Shown piece after piece: positions 9,472 through 21,219 of a stretch of DNA of 64,000 bases. How positions within the stretch are numbered: the stretch's first letter is position 1; each line of letters begins with the position of its first letter. Below the pieces are notes generated by a model that was not told the origin of the DNA, made no database searches, and saw only the letters and a list, made by a program, of their open reading frames with translations. A program made the position numbers and the translations under genes. The stretch comes from Bradyrhizobium tropiciagri (GTDB lineage: Bacteria; Pseudomonadota; Alphaproteobacteria; Rhizobiales; Xanthobacteraceae), in assembly GCF_018130545.1 (NCBI RefSeq), contig NZ_JAFCKF010000009.1:248001-312000 (forward strand), read 5' to 3'.

Positions 9472-10434
9472 ATGAAGTTCAGCCGTCAAACAACGCTTCG
9501 GTCGCAAGCCACCGTGACTGGCGTAGGCGTTCATTCCGGTCTTCCTGTTAGTCTCACGTTGGGACCTGCACCTGTTGATGCAGGTTATATTTTTGTCCGC
9601 GCCGGTATCGACGGCGCCGACCGCGAAGTGACCGCCACCGCCGACGCTGTGATCGCAACCGAGTTTGCGACGGTGCTCGGTGACCGCGAGGGGCCGCTGG
9701 TCTCGACCGCTGAGCATGTGCTCGCGGCGCTGCGCGGCATGGGCGTCGACAACGCCACCATCGAAATCGACGGGTCGGAAGTTCCGATCATGGATGGCAG
9801 CGCTGCCGCGTTTGTCGCAGCCATCGATCAGGCCGGCATCGTGACCCAGGCCGGCGTCCGCCGCTTCATCCAGGTGCTGAAGCCGGTGCAGGTCAAGATC
9901 GGCGATGCGATGGGCGAGCTGCGTCCGTTCGCCGGCAGCTTCCGCGCCGAAGTCGAGATTGATTTCACCAACAAGGTGATCGGCCACCAGACCTTCTCCT
10001 TCGACCTTTCGCCGGAAGGCTTCCGCCGCGAGGTCGCGCGTGCCCGCACCTTCGGCTGCATGAACGACGTGGCGCGGCTGTGGGGCGCGGGCTTCGCGCT
10101 CGGCGCCTCCTTCGACAACACCGTGGTGTTCGACGAAGCCCGCCTGCTCAACACCGAGGGCCTGCGCTACGCCAACGAATGCGCCCGCCACAAGGTGCTC
10201 GACGTGATCGGCGATCTGGCGCTGGCCGGCCTGCCGCTGCTCGGCAGCTACCGTTCGGTCCGGGGCGGTCACAAGCTCAACAACGCGGTGCTGAAGGCGC
10301 TGCTCGCCGACCGCAGCGCGTGGCGCGTGGTCGAATCGGAGACCGCCCGGCGGCCGGTCCGTGGCCATGTCGAAGCCGGTGCAGGCACCGTGGGCGGCCT
10401 CGTTGCCCCGGCCTACGGCCCGGACGTGTCCTGA
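9472..10434 (+). CDS. lpxC: UDP-3-O-acyl-N-acetylglucosamine deacetylase LpxC
   Basis: This zinc amidase catalyses the first committed step of lipid A synthesis in the cytoplasm. From the chosen ATG the protein has 320 residues, and the metal and catalytic residues fall where expected: Glu81-His82 in Thr-Ala-Glu-His, His240 and Asp244 in Arg-His-Lys-Val-Leu-Asp, and His267 in Gly-Gly-His-Lys. A GTG at 9445 would add nine residues but has no ribosome-binding site; GTGGG precedes the ATG. A 12-base direct repeat (GTCCTGATCGCC) spans the stop codon and the next 20 bases. Confidence 0.97.
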   Translation: MKFSRQTTLRSQATVTGVGVHSGLPVSLTLGPAPVDAGYIFVRAGIDGADREVTATADAVIATEFATVLGDREGPLVSTAEHVLAALRGMGVDNATIEIDGSEVPIMDGSAAAFVAAIDQAGIVTQAGVRRFIQVLKPVQVKIGDAMGELRPFAGSFRAEVEIDFTNKVIGHQTFSFDLSPEGFRREVARARTFGCMNDVARLWGAGFALGASFDNTVVFDEARLLNTEGLRYANECARHKVLDVIGDLALAGLPLLGSYRSVRGGHKLNNAVLKALLADRSAWRVVESETARRPVRGHVEAGAGTVGGLVAPAYGPDVS

Positions 10435-10692
10435 TCGCCCAAGTCCTGATCGCCTAGCCGGTCGGGCCCGATTTCCGTAATAACCACAGCAGGGTGTGTG
10501 CTTTATCAGGCCGCCTTATTCCCGGCGGATTGGCTCCCTATTCGGTTGGTCCACGGTCATTTTTCGGTTAAGCAGGCCCGCGGTTGCCTGATACGGCGCC
10601 AACGGCACGAGAGATATTGCATCCATGACCGCGGTTCATGGGTGGAGTGGGGTCGCCGTTAACCGCATCACAGGCGTCAGGTTTTACAATTC

Positions 10693-11601
10693 ATGTCGGC
10701 AATGCGTATGGCGCTCGAACCACGCTCCTCTTCTGACGTCTCCGGCCTGACAAGGGCCGCGCGCGCGCTGCGTTTTGCGGCGGGCCTGATCGTGCTGGCA
10801 TTGCCGCTCTCAGGCTGCGGCACCGGCGCGCTGTGGGACAAGTTCATGGCCAAGGACGACACGTTCGTCGATGAGCCCGCGGACAAGCTCTACAATGAGG
10901 GCTTGTACATGATGAACGAGAAGAAGGACCTGAAGGCCGCGTCGAAGAAGTTCGAGGAAGTCGACCGTCAGCACCCCTATTCTGACTGGGCGCGCAAGTC
11001 GCTGCTGATGTCGGCCTATTCGTACTATCAGGCCGGCGATTACGACAGCTGCATCGGCTCCGCGACCCGCTACGTCACGCTGCATCCCGGCAGCCCGGAC
11101 GCTTCCTACGCCCAGTACCTGATCGCGGCATCGCATTTCGATCAGATCCCGGACATCTCGCGCGACCAGGGCCGCACCGAGAAGGCGATCGCAGCGCTCG
11201 AAGAGGTGGTGCGCAAGTATCCGACCTCGGAATACGCCACCCAGGCCAAGAACAAGATCCAGGCCGCGCGCGACCAGCTCGCCGGCAAGGAAATGGCGGT
11301 CGGGCGCTACTACGTCGAGAAGCGCGACTACACGGCCGCGATCAACCGCTTCAAGACCGTGGTCACCCAGTACCAGACCACGCGCCATGTCGAAGAGGCA
11401 CTCTACCGCCTCACCGAGGCCTACATGGCGATCGGCATCGTCGGCGAGGCGCAGACTGCCGCCGCCGTGCTCGGCCACAATTTTCCGGACAGCCGCTGGT
11501 ACAAGGACGCCTATAATCTAGTAAAGTCCGGCGGTCTCGAGCCGAGCGAGAATCAGGGATCCTGGATCAGCAGGACCTTCAAAAAGATGGGTCTCGGCTA
11601 G
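10693..11601 (+). CDS. bamD: Outer membrane assembly lipoprotein BamD
   Basis: This 302-residue TPR lipoprotein is part of the BAM complex that folds beta-barrel proteins into the outer membrane. A hydrophobic signal sequence ends in a lipobox Leu-Ser-Gly-Cys with Cys42 as the acylation site. TPR-like repeats follow, with typical YfiO segments such as Tyr-Asn-Glu-Gly and Phe-Glu-Glu-Val-Asp-Arg-Gln-His-Pro-Tyr-Ser. In-frame Met codons at residues 4 and 6 are alternative starts, and none has a clear ribosome-binding site. The 258-base upstream gap contains TTAACC and a TTTTACAAT stretch that could belong to a promoter. recN follows after 13 bases. Confidence 0.95.
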   Translation: MSAMRMALEPRSSSDVSGLTRAARALRFAAGLIVLALPLSGCGTGALWDKFMAKDDTFVDEPADKLYNEGLYMMNEKKDLKAASKKFEEVDRQHPYSDWARKSLLMSAYSYYQAGDYDSCIGSATRYVTLHPGSPDASYAQYLIAASHFDQIPDISRDQGRTEKAIAALEEVVRKYPTSEYATQAKNKIQAARDQLAGKEMAVGRYYVEKRDYTAAINRFKTVVTQYQTTRHVEEALYRLTEAYMAIGIVGEAQTAAAVLGHNFPDSRWYKDAYNLVKSGGLEPSENQGSWISRTFKKMGLG

Positions 11602-11614
11602 GAATTGTCCTCGC

Positions 11615-15446
<3,832 letters not shown>

Positions 15447-15472
15447 GGCGAGGCGTCGCCGCACTCACCGCT

Positions 15473-15500
15473 GTCGTCCTCCGCGAAAGCGGGGGATGAC
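15473..15500. terminator. Bidirectional hairpin between convergent ligA and MFS genes
   Basis: A 12-bp stem (GTCGTCCTCCGC pairing with GCGGGGGATGAC, with two G-T pairs) closes a GAAA tetraloop. It lies in the 78-base gap between two convergent genes, so it can serve both as a terminator. It also matches the short 'CGTC...GCGGGGATGAC' palindromes scattered through Bradyrhizobium genomes. No long T-tract follows. Confidence 0.55.
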
Positions 15501-15524
15501 GAGTTAGGGCGCGAGTGCCGCCCC

Positions 15525-16802
15525 TCACATCATCCCCTGCTCATCCTCCTCGGCCTGCGCGATCAACTCCTCGCTCACCACCACGTTTCGCCGCGGCACG
15601 ATGAAGATCATGGTGCAGACGCAGGCGATCGAGATCGCGAAGATCGCCGAGGTCAGCGGCAGCGTGGTGGTGGAGTGGCCGCCGAGATAGGCGCCGAATT
15701 GCGAGATCAGCGAGCCGATGCCCTGCTGCAAAAAGCCCATGGCACCGGAAGCAGTGCCGGCCGCCTCGGGACGGATGCTGATGGCGCCGGCCGCGGAATT
15801 GGCCATCACGAAGGCATTGGCGACCATCACGATCATCTGGGTGCCGAACAGCCAGAGCGGCGCCTGGTTTGCTCCAGTGAAACTCCAGATCAGGTTCAAC
15901 AGGCTGCCGCCGAGCTGCAACGCGAGGCCGAACCAGATCAGCTTCTCCAGCGAGTGCCGCGGCGCGAACCGCACGCAGAGCAGATTGCCGATGAAATAGC
16001 CGAACCCGGTCATCGCGAACCATGCGCCATACTCGGCGCTGCTGCGGCCCATCTGGGTCACTACGATGTAGGGGCCGCCGCCGGCGAAGGCGAAGATGAT
16101 CTGCGACGCCAGCACCTGGCACAGGAGATAGCCGACGAAGGCGCGGCTGCGCAGCAGCTTGCCGAGGTCGCCGCGGAAGCTCGAACTGTCGGTGCGGTCA
16201 CGGCGGGTCTCGGGCAGCGCCAGCGCGATGAAGATCGTGACGGCCAGCGACGCCGCGGTGATGAAATAGAGGATCGCGCGCCAGCCGAACGTGGTCTCCA
16301 GCAGGCCGCCGGTCAGCGGGCTCACCATCTGCGCGATCATCAGCGCGGCGACGACGAGGCTGATCATGGCGCCGACCCGCTCGCGCGGATAGAGGTCGCG
16401 GATGATGGCGCGGCTGATCACCATGCCGCTGGCGCCGCCGAGCGCCTGGAAGAAGCGCGCCGCGATCAATTGCGGCAAGGTCTCGGCGAACACCGAGCCG
16501 ATGCCGGCCACCACCATCAGGCCGAGGCCCGCGAGCAGCACCGGCCGGCGGCCGAACTTGTCGGACAGCGGTCCCATGATCAGCTGCGACAGCGCGATGC
16601 CGACCATGTAGAGCGACACGGTCATCTGCGCGATGGAAATATCGCGGCCAAAGGTGGTGGCCAGCACCGGCAGCGCCGGGACCAGCATGTAGAGCGAGAT
16701 CGGCGCGACGCCCGTCATCACGACGAGCATCAGCAGCATGACCTTCGATGTCGCGATGTTGTCTTGAGCCGCGCCGGGCGGCTTGCCCATCACGCCGTGC
16801 AT
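15525..16802 (-). CDS. Bcr/CflA-family multidrug MFS efflux transporter
   Basis: A 425-residue inner-membrane protein with 12 predicted helices, of the drug:H+ antiporter-1 family. The loop 2-3 motif A reads Gly-Pro-Leu-Ser-Asp-Lys-Phe-Gly-Arg-Arg-Pro. The motif C-like antiporter region near helix 5 includes Arg-Ala-Ile-Ile-Arg-Asp. The C-terminal tail is acidic and cytoplasmic. A second Met at residue 5 is an alternative start. The drug specificity cannot be read from the sequence. It is transcribed toward ligA and appears monocistronic. Confidence 0.88.
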   Translation of the reverse strand: MHGVMGKPPGAAQDNIATSKVMLLMLVVMTGVAPISLYMLVPALPVLATTFGRDISIAQMTVSLYMVGIALSQLIMGPLSDKFGRRPVLLAGLGLMVVAGIGSVFAETLPQLIAARFFQALGGASGMVISRAIIRDLYPRERVGAMISLVVAALMIAQMVSPLTGGLLETTFGWRAILYFITAASLAVTIFIALALPETRRDRTDSSSFRGDLGKLLRSRAFVGYLLCQVLASQIIFAFAGGGPYIVVTQMGRSSAEYGAWFAMTGFGYFIGNLLCVRFAPRHSLEKLIWFGLALQLGGSLLNLIWSFTGANQAPLWLFGTQMIVMVANAFVMANSAAGAISIRPEAAGTASGAMGFLQQGIGSLISQFGAYLGGHSTTTLPLTSAIFAISIACVCTMIFIVPRRNVVVSEELIAQAEEDEQGMM

Positions 16803-16954
16803 TCAGGTCCGATCCAGCATTGTGCAACGACTGTAGCGTGCCCGTTCGCGCGGAATACCGGTGTTTCGGCATACGCCCATGCGATTTCGGGAGACGCAGC
16901 GGTGATGTTTCGCCTCGCGCAATTAGCGCCGGCTGTGCCGGCAAATTCCGCTCT

Positions 16955-16976
16955 CGTCCCGGCCTTCGCCGGGACG
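16955..16976. repeat. Short palindromic element (REP-like)
   Basis: CGTCCCGGC and GCCGGGACG form a perfect 9-bp stem around CTTC. It lies between the starts/ends of two genes, 30 bases downstream of the aminopeptidase P stop (minus strand), so it may also terminate that transcript. The 'GTCCCGGCGAAGGCCGGGAC' form is very frequent in Bradyrhizobium intergenic DNA, by my recollection. Confidence 0.6.
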
Positions 16977-17007
16977 ACACTGAGTATGTGCAGGGATGCT
17001 TGCGTCG

Positions 17008-18837
17008 CTACTTCAGCGCCGCCGTCGCCTCGTCGAGCCACAGCTTCGTCGCGTTGTCGTCGAGATGCGGGCGCACGACGCGCGCGACGCGGGCGTGGTA
17101 GTCGTTGAGCCAGGTCAGCTCACTTGAGCTCAGCATGTCGACCTCGATCAGGCGGCGATCGATCGGCGCCAGGGTCAGCGTCTCGAAGGCGTTGACCGGC
17201 TTTTCGGCGCCGACGATGTCGGTGCCGATCACGAGCTCGAGGTTCTCGATCCGGATGCCATAGGCGTCGGTCTTGTAGTAGCCGGGCTCGTTCGACAGGA
17301 TCATGCCGCGCTTCAGCGGCGTGGTGCCGAGCTTGGAGATCCGCGCCGGCCCTTCATGGACGCTGAGATAGCTGCCGACGCCGTGGCCCGTGCCGTGCTC
17401 GAAATCGATCCCGGCCTGCCAGAGATATTGCCGCGCCAGGGTGTCGAGCTGCGCGCCGGTGGTGCCGTCGGGGAAGACCGCGCGGGCGATCGCGATGTGG
17501 CCGCGCAGCACCCGGGTGAAGCGATCGCGCATCTCGTCGGTCGGCTGGCCGATCGCGATGGTGCGGGTGACGTCGGTGGTGCCGTCCTGATATTGCGCGC
17601 CGGAATCGATCAGCAAGAGATCGCCGGGCGCAATGCGGCGGTTGCTCTTGCGTGTCACGCGGTAATGCACGATGGCGCCGTTCGGCCCGGTGCCGGCGAT
17701 GGTCGGGAATGACACATCCTTCAGCGCGCCGGTCTGGCGGCGGAAGGTCTCCAGCGCCTCGACGGTGTCGATCTCGGTGAGGTGGCCGGAGGGCGCCTCG
17801 CGATCGATCCAGGCAAGGAAGCGCACAAGCGCCACCGCGTCGCGCTGGTGCGCCGTGCGCGTGCCCTCGATCTCGGTAATGTTCTTGACCGCCTTGAGCA
17901 GGCTGACCGGATCGTTGCCGCGCACCGGCTTGCCGCCGGCACCCGCGATCAGGCGGCTCAGGGCGTCGGCGGCGGTCGCGCTGTCGAGCGCGATCGAGGC
18001 GCCGCGTTTGGCGAGCTCGGTGAGCTTTGGCGCCAGCGCCGCCGGCTCCTCGACATCGGCGGATTGTTCGAGATGGTCGCGGGTCGCGTTGGACAGCTTG
18101 CGGTGATCGATGAATACCAGCGGCCGGCCGTCCTTCGGGACCAGCGCGTAGGACAAGGGCAGCGGCGTATGCGAGACGTCGGCGCCGCGGATGTTGAAGG
18201 CCCAGGCCACCGCGTGGCTGTCGGACAGCACCAGCGCATCGACGCCGAGCTTGTTGATCTCGAGCCGGATGCGCTTGAGCTTCTCGGCCTCGATCTCGCC
18301 GGAGAACTGTGTGCCATGGATCGCGACCGGGCCGAGCGGCGGTGCCGGCCGCTCGCTCCAGACCGTATCGACCGGGTTGCTGTCGACGGCGACCAGTTCG
18401 GCGCCGGCCTTGGCGCAGGCCGCCGCCAGCCGCTCGGCTGCCGCAGAAGTGTGCAGCCACGGGTCAAATCCTAGGCGGTCGCCTGCCGTCAGGTGCCGGG
18501 TCAGCCAGTGTTCCGGCGGCGGCTCGACCAGAGGCTCGACCTGCCAGGCCTTGCGGTCGACCTGTTTGCCGGCCTGCAGCGTGTAGCGGCCGTCGACGAA
18601 CAGGGCCGCTTCCTTGGCGAGCACGATCGCGAGCCCGGCCGACCCGGTGAAGCCGGTCAGCCAGGCGAGCCGCTCTTCAGACGCCGCAACATACTCATTC
18701 TGCTGCTGGTCGGCGCGCGGAACCACGAATCCCATCAGCTTGCGCCGCGCCAGTTCCTCGCGCAGCGCGCTTAAGCGTGCGGTCAGCGCCACGCCGCCTT
18801 CGGGCTCTTCGAACGTCTGGAAATGGGCTTCGAACAT
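17008..18837 (-). CDS. pepP: Xaa-Pro aminopeptidase (aminopeptidase P, M24B)
   Basis: A 609-residue cytoplasmic metallopeptidase that removes an N-terminal residue ahead of proline. It has the long three-domain layout of eukaryote-like APP: two N-terminal creatinase-like domains and a C-terminal pita-bread domain. The five metal ligands are visible in order: Asp in Leu-Ile-Asp-Ser-Gly-Ala, Asp in Thr-Thr-Asp-Val-Thr-Arg, His in Gly-Thr-Gly-His-Gly-Val, Glu in Ser-Asn-Glu-Pro-Gly-Tyr, and Glu in Arg-Ile-Glu-Asn-Leu. I chose the ATG giving Met-Phe-Glu-Ala-His; an upstream Met 14 residues earlier lacks support. Confidence 0.93.
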   Translation of the reverse strand: MFEAHFQTFEEPEGGVALTARLSALREELARRKLMGFVVPRADQQQNEYVAASEERLAWLTGFTGSAGLAIVLAKEAALFVDGRYTLQAGKQVDRKAWQVEPLVEPPPEHWLTRHLTAGDRLGFDPWLHTSAAAERLAAACAKAGAELVAVDSNPVDTVWSERPAPPLGPVAIHGTQFSGEIEAEKLKRIRLEINKLGVDALVLSDSHAVAWAFNIRGADVSHTPLPLSYALVPKDGRPLVFIDHRKLSNATRDHLEQSADVEEPAALAPKLTELAKRGASIALDSATAADALSRLIAGAGGKPVRGNDPVSLLKAVKNITEIEGTRTAHQRDAVALVRFLAWIDREAPSGHLTEIDTVEALETFRRQTGALKDVSFPTIAGTGPNGAIVHYRVTRKSNRRIAPGDLLLIDSGAQYQDGTTDVTRTIAIGQPTDEMRDRFTRVLRGHIAIARAVFPDGTTGAQLDTLARQYLWQAGIDFEHGTGHGVGSYLSVHEGPARISKLGTTPLKRGMILSNEPGYYKTDAYGIRIENLELVIGTDIVGAEKPVNAFETLTLAPIDRRLIEVDMLSSSELTWLNDYHARVARVVRPHLDDNATKLWLDEATAALK

Positions 18838-19023
18838 CGCTGTCGCACTCTTTTCGGGTCGAGCTTGAGCTTCGCGCAAACGCAGTCAAGCTGACCACAT
18901 TTTTGGCATAACTTCTGCTTGAAACATGGCATAGTAGAACTGACCGGACGATGTCCACCATCGCCGGCAAAGCGTACGGGGAGTGTCCAGGAGTGTCTCA
19001 ACTCAACGGTGAGGAGATGCACG

Positions 19024-19209
19024 ATGCCTGCATTCACGTTTGAGAAGATCTCGCCGCCGATCCCGCCCGGCCCGATCGCGCCGGTCGACCAGAAGCCGCG
19101 TGGCGTCATCGTCCAGATGCTGGATCGTTTTGTCGAGGCGCGTGCCTGGCGCGCTGCCAGCCAGGACAAGGTCGAGACGAGCGGTCGCGATTCCACAGCG
19201 CCCAAATAA
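19024..19209 (+). CDS. Small conserved-looking hypothetical protein (61 aa)
   Basis: The ATG is preceded by a good ribosome-binding site (GAGGAG, nine bases upstream). The product starts Met-Pro-Ala-Phe-Thr-Phe-Glu-Lys-Ile-Ser-Pro-Pro, is proline-rich in its first third and then has a short helix with Leu-Asp-Arg-Phe-Val-Glu-Ala-Arg. No signal sequence or membrane segment is visible. It is flanked by divergent aminopeptidase P and the convergent cysteine-cluster gene. A ggagtgtc direct repeat lies in the leader near 18980-19000. The function is unknown; the ribosome-binding site is the main support for a real gene. Confidence 0.6.
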   Translation: MPAFTFEKISPPIPPGPIAPVDQKPRGVIVQMLDRFVEARAWRAASQDKVETSGRDSTAPK

Positions 19210-19227
19210 CCAGCCCGCAGATCGCAT

Positions 19228-19734
19228 CTATTGCTCGAGGTCGGACGCCTTCGCCACGGTCGCATTGACGACCCTGGTGCCTTCGAGTTCGCGCACGATC
19301 CGCTCGTCGGGACCGACGATGCCGAGATCGAATTCGCGCTCAGGCGTCAGCAGCGTCATGCGCTGGCCGACGATGACGACGACGGTCATGTCGAGGGGCT
19401 CGCCGGAGATCGCCCATTGCCTGAGCTCGCTGCGAAACGGCTCCCGGCGCCAGGCGTCGGGGAAGCCCGGATCGCATCGGACCTCGAGGCCGTCGTCCGA
19501 TGTGGTCAACACAAGCTTCGATCTCGAGGGCTTCCAGTGCTCGTCCAGCAACTCATTGACCAGCCAGACGCAGCTGAACGTGCGGCATTCCGCGGGCCGG
19601 TCCGGGTAGATCCGGCAGCCGCGCCCCGGCTTGCAATGCGGGCACCATGCGTTGGCGGGCTTCGCCAGTTCCTCGATCGCCATCACCTTGCAGCAGAGCG
19701 TGCAGTCGCCGCACTGTCTGCCGGCGGTGGTCAT
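19228..19734 (-). CDS. YkgJ-family cysteine-cluster protein
   Basis: A 168-residue protein with a metal-binding type N-terminus: Cys-Gly-Asp-Cys-Thr-Leu-Cys-Cys, then Cys-Pro-His-Cys, Gly-Cys-Arg-Ile-Tyr-Pro and Cys-Arg-Thr-Phe-Ser-Cys. This Cx2Cx2CC pattern is the CxxCxxCC (PF03692) family, proposed to bind Zn or an Fe-S cluster. The second half is a beta-rich region without a recognisable domain. It starts right after the prmA stop and is probably co-transcribed with prmA. The biochemical role is not established. Confidence 0.8.
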   Translation of the reverse strand: MTTAGRQCGDCTLCCKVMAIEELAKPANAWCPHCKPGRGCRIYPDRPAECRTFSCVWLVNELLDEHWKPSRSKLVLTTSDDGLEVRCDPGFPDAWRREPFRSELRQWAISGEPLDMTVVVIVGQRMTLLTPEREFDLGIVGPDERIVRELEGTRVVNATVAKASDLEQ

Positions 19735-20619
19735 TCACCTCACCGACCGTAGCAGCAGGCTGCTCCAGCCCTCGATCCTCAGATGCCGCAGCGGCACCAG
19801 CCCGCGGGCGCGGTAGGCGGCGATGACGGCCGGCGCCTGGTGGGTCAGGAGGCCCGAGAGAATGACCTGCGCCGACGAGGCGAGCTGCCGCGCCATCGGC
19901 CCGGCCAGCTGTCGCAGCGGATTGGCCAGGATGTTGGCGAGCACGAGATCGAATGGTCCGTCCTCGGCAAACCGCGGCGATGCAAAGCCGGTGGCGCGGA
20001 TCGCGTCGACCAGATGGCCGGCGCCGTTCAGCCGGGCATTCTCCTCCGCCACCCGCACCGAGGGCGGGTCGATGTCGCTGGCCAGCACCTTGCCGTGCAG
20101 CGCCTTGGCCGCGGCGATCCCCAGCACGCCGGTCCCGGTGCCGAGATCGAGCACCCGGCGGGGCTGGTACGCTTTCAACACGTGATCGAGCAGCAGGAGG
20201 CAGCCACGCGTGGTGCCATGATGGCCGGTGCCGAAAGCGAGCGCCGCCTCGATCTCGATCCCGAGCTTGTTGGACGGTATCCTGTGGCGGTCGTGCTGGC
20301 CGTGGACGACAAAGCGGCCGGCGGCGACCGGGACAAGGTCCTCAAGGCTGGCCTTGACCCAGTCCTTGGCCTCCACGGTGTCAAAGACCAAAGTTGATGT
20401 GACATCCTGCCGCACAACCTGGCCGACCAGCTCGCGCAGCAAGCTTTGGTCCGGCGGCTCGGCAAAATGGATGGTGACGTCCCAGCGGCCGTCCGGCCGC
20501 TCGAAGGCCGCAAAAGCTGCCTGATCCTCGAAAAACAGCTCGGAAAGCGCGTCCACCACACGCTTTGCGGTCGTTTCGTCAGGAAGGGTGATGCTGGCGC
20601 GATGCGTGGCTGGGGTCAT
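19735..20619 (-). CDS. prmA: Ribosomal protein L11 methyltransferase PrmA
   Basis: A 294-residue SAM-dependent enzyme that methylates L11 amino groups. The SAM motif reads Asp-Leu-Gly-Thr-Gly-Thr-Gly-Val-Leu-Gly, and motif IV Asn-Ile-Leu-Ala-Asn-Pro-Leu is diagnostic for PrmA. Upstream of it is the substrate-binding N-terminal domain and the Ala-Phe-Gly-Thr-Gly-His-His-Gly-Thr-Thr segment typical of the family. It is the first gene of a two-gene unit with the cysteine-cluster protein, whose start abuts its stop codon. Confidence 0.95.
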   Translation of the reverse strand: MTPATHRASITLPDETTAKRVVDALSELFFEDQAAFAAFERPDGRWDVTIHFAEPPDQSLLRELVGQVVRQDVTSTLVFDTVEAKDWVKASLEDLVPVAAGRFVVHGQHDRHRIPSNKLGIEIEAALAFGTGHHGTTRGCLLLLDHVLKAYQPRRVLDLGTGTGVLGIAAAKALHGKVLASDIDPPSVRVAEENARLNGAGHLVDAIRATGFASPRFAEDGPFDLVLANILANPLRQLAGPMARQLASSAQVILSGLLTHQAPAVIAAYRARGLVPLRHLRIEGWSSLLLRSVR

Positions 20620-20790
20620 CGGAGGCCCGTAGCGCGGATTTTGTTAAAATTTCAAGCATGATTCACTCGAATATCGCGAGAATTGCGAGGTTCCCGGTTT
20701 AGACAACTTTAGATTTCACCGTAGTAGTACTGTTCCCGGAACCGGAACCTCCTGTTCCAAAGGCATCACAACTTCAAGGGCAGGGCTGCT

Positions 20791-20955
20791 ATGAAGGCTT
20801 TTATCATTAGGTTTTTGCAGAACGAATCCGGCGCGACCGCCATCGAATACGGACTGATTGCGACCGGCATCGCGATCGCCATCATCGCTGCGGTGAATGG
20901 CGTCGGCTCGTCGCTGAGCGGGACCTTCAACTCGATCAGCGGTTCGCTGAAGTAA
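20791..20955 (+). CDS. Flp/Fap-type pilin component (orphan)
   Basis: A 54-residue type IVb pilin precursor. A short leader with basic residues precedes the prepilin peptidase site: Gly then Ala-Thr-Ala-Ile-Glu-Tyr-Gly-Leu-Ile, with the conserved Glu-Tyr pair. The hydrophobic stretch that follows forms the pilus core helix. No tad/cpa assembly genes are near, so export would need a locus elsewhere. The 110-base leader contains GTTCCCGG twice (near 20690 and 20732) and a GTTCCCGGAAC palindrome that may be regulatory. A strong terminator follows, so it is probably transcribed alone. Confidence 0.88.
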   Translation: MKAFIIRFLQNESGATAIEYGLIATGIAIAIIAAVNGVGSSLSGTFNSISGSLK

Positions 20956-20983
20956 TTTTCGCAGACGGCGTTCTCAAGGCAAG

Positions 20984-21016
20984 CACCGGGCAACGACGCC
21001 CGGTGTTTTCTTTTTT
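20984..21016 (+). terminator. Intrinsic terminator after the Flp pilin gene
   Basis: CACCGGGC and GCCCGGTG form a perfect 8-bp stem with a six-base loop, followed by TTTTCTTTTTT. It lies 28 bases after the pilin stop, a textbook rho-independent terminator. Confidence 0.9.
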
Positions 21017-21022
21017 GCCCGG

Positions 21023-21190
21023 TTGTCCACAGAGCTCTGTACCGCGCGTCAACAAGTCATCAACCGCGTTGTCCCGGGGTTATCGACATCAACTGCACAG
21101 CCGGTCCACCGCGATGTCCACCGGCTCTCCCGTCAGGGCGAGCAGATCTGTCCACAGCAGACCCACAGGTTCCCAACAAGCCTGTCCACA
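21023..21190. other. Non-coding stretch with four DnaA-box-like 9-mers
   Basis: The gap between the pilin terminator and the flavoprotein gene contains TTGTCCACA (21023), TTATCGACA (21080), CTGTCCACA (21148) and CTGTCCACA (21182), all in the same orientation. The first two are each one base from the E. coli consensus TTATCCACA and the last two are two bases from it. There is no clear promoter. It could be a DnaA-binding cluster, or a repeated motif unrelated to DnaA. Neighbouring genes are not those usually found at an alphaproteobacterial oriC. Confidence 0.35.
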
Positions 21191-21219
21191 GCTTGCCACG
21201 CCATGCGCGCATCGCGTCG

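Noticed and set aside
15675-17108. Long + strand open frame antisense to the MFS efflux gene
   Set aside because: It mirrors codon structure of a clear 12-helix transporter on the other strand and is rich in Arg, His and Asp-Arg dipeptides, typical of antisense frames in GC-rich DNA.
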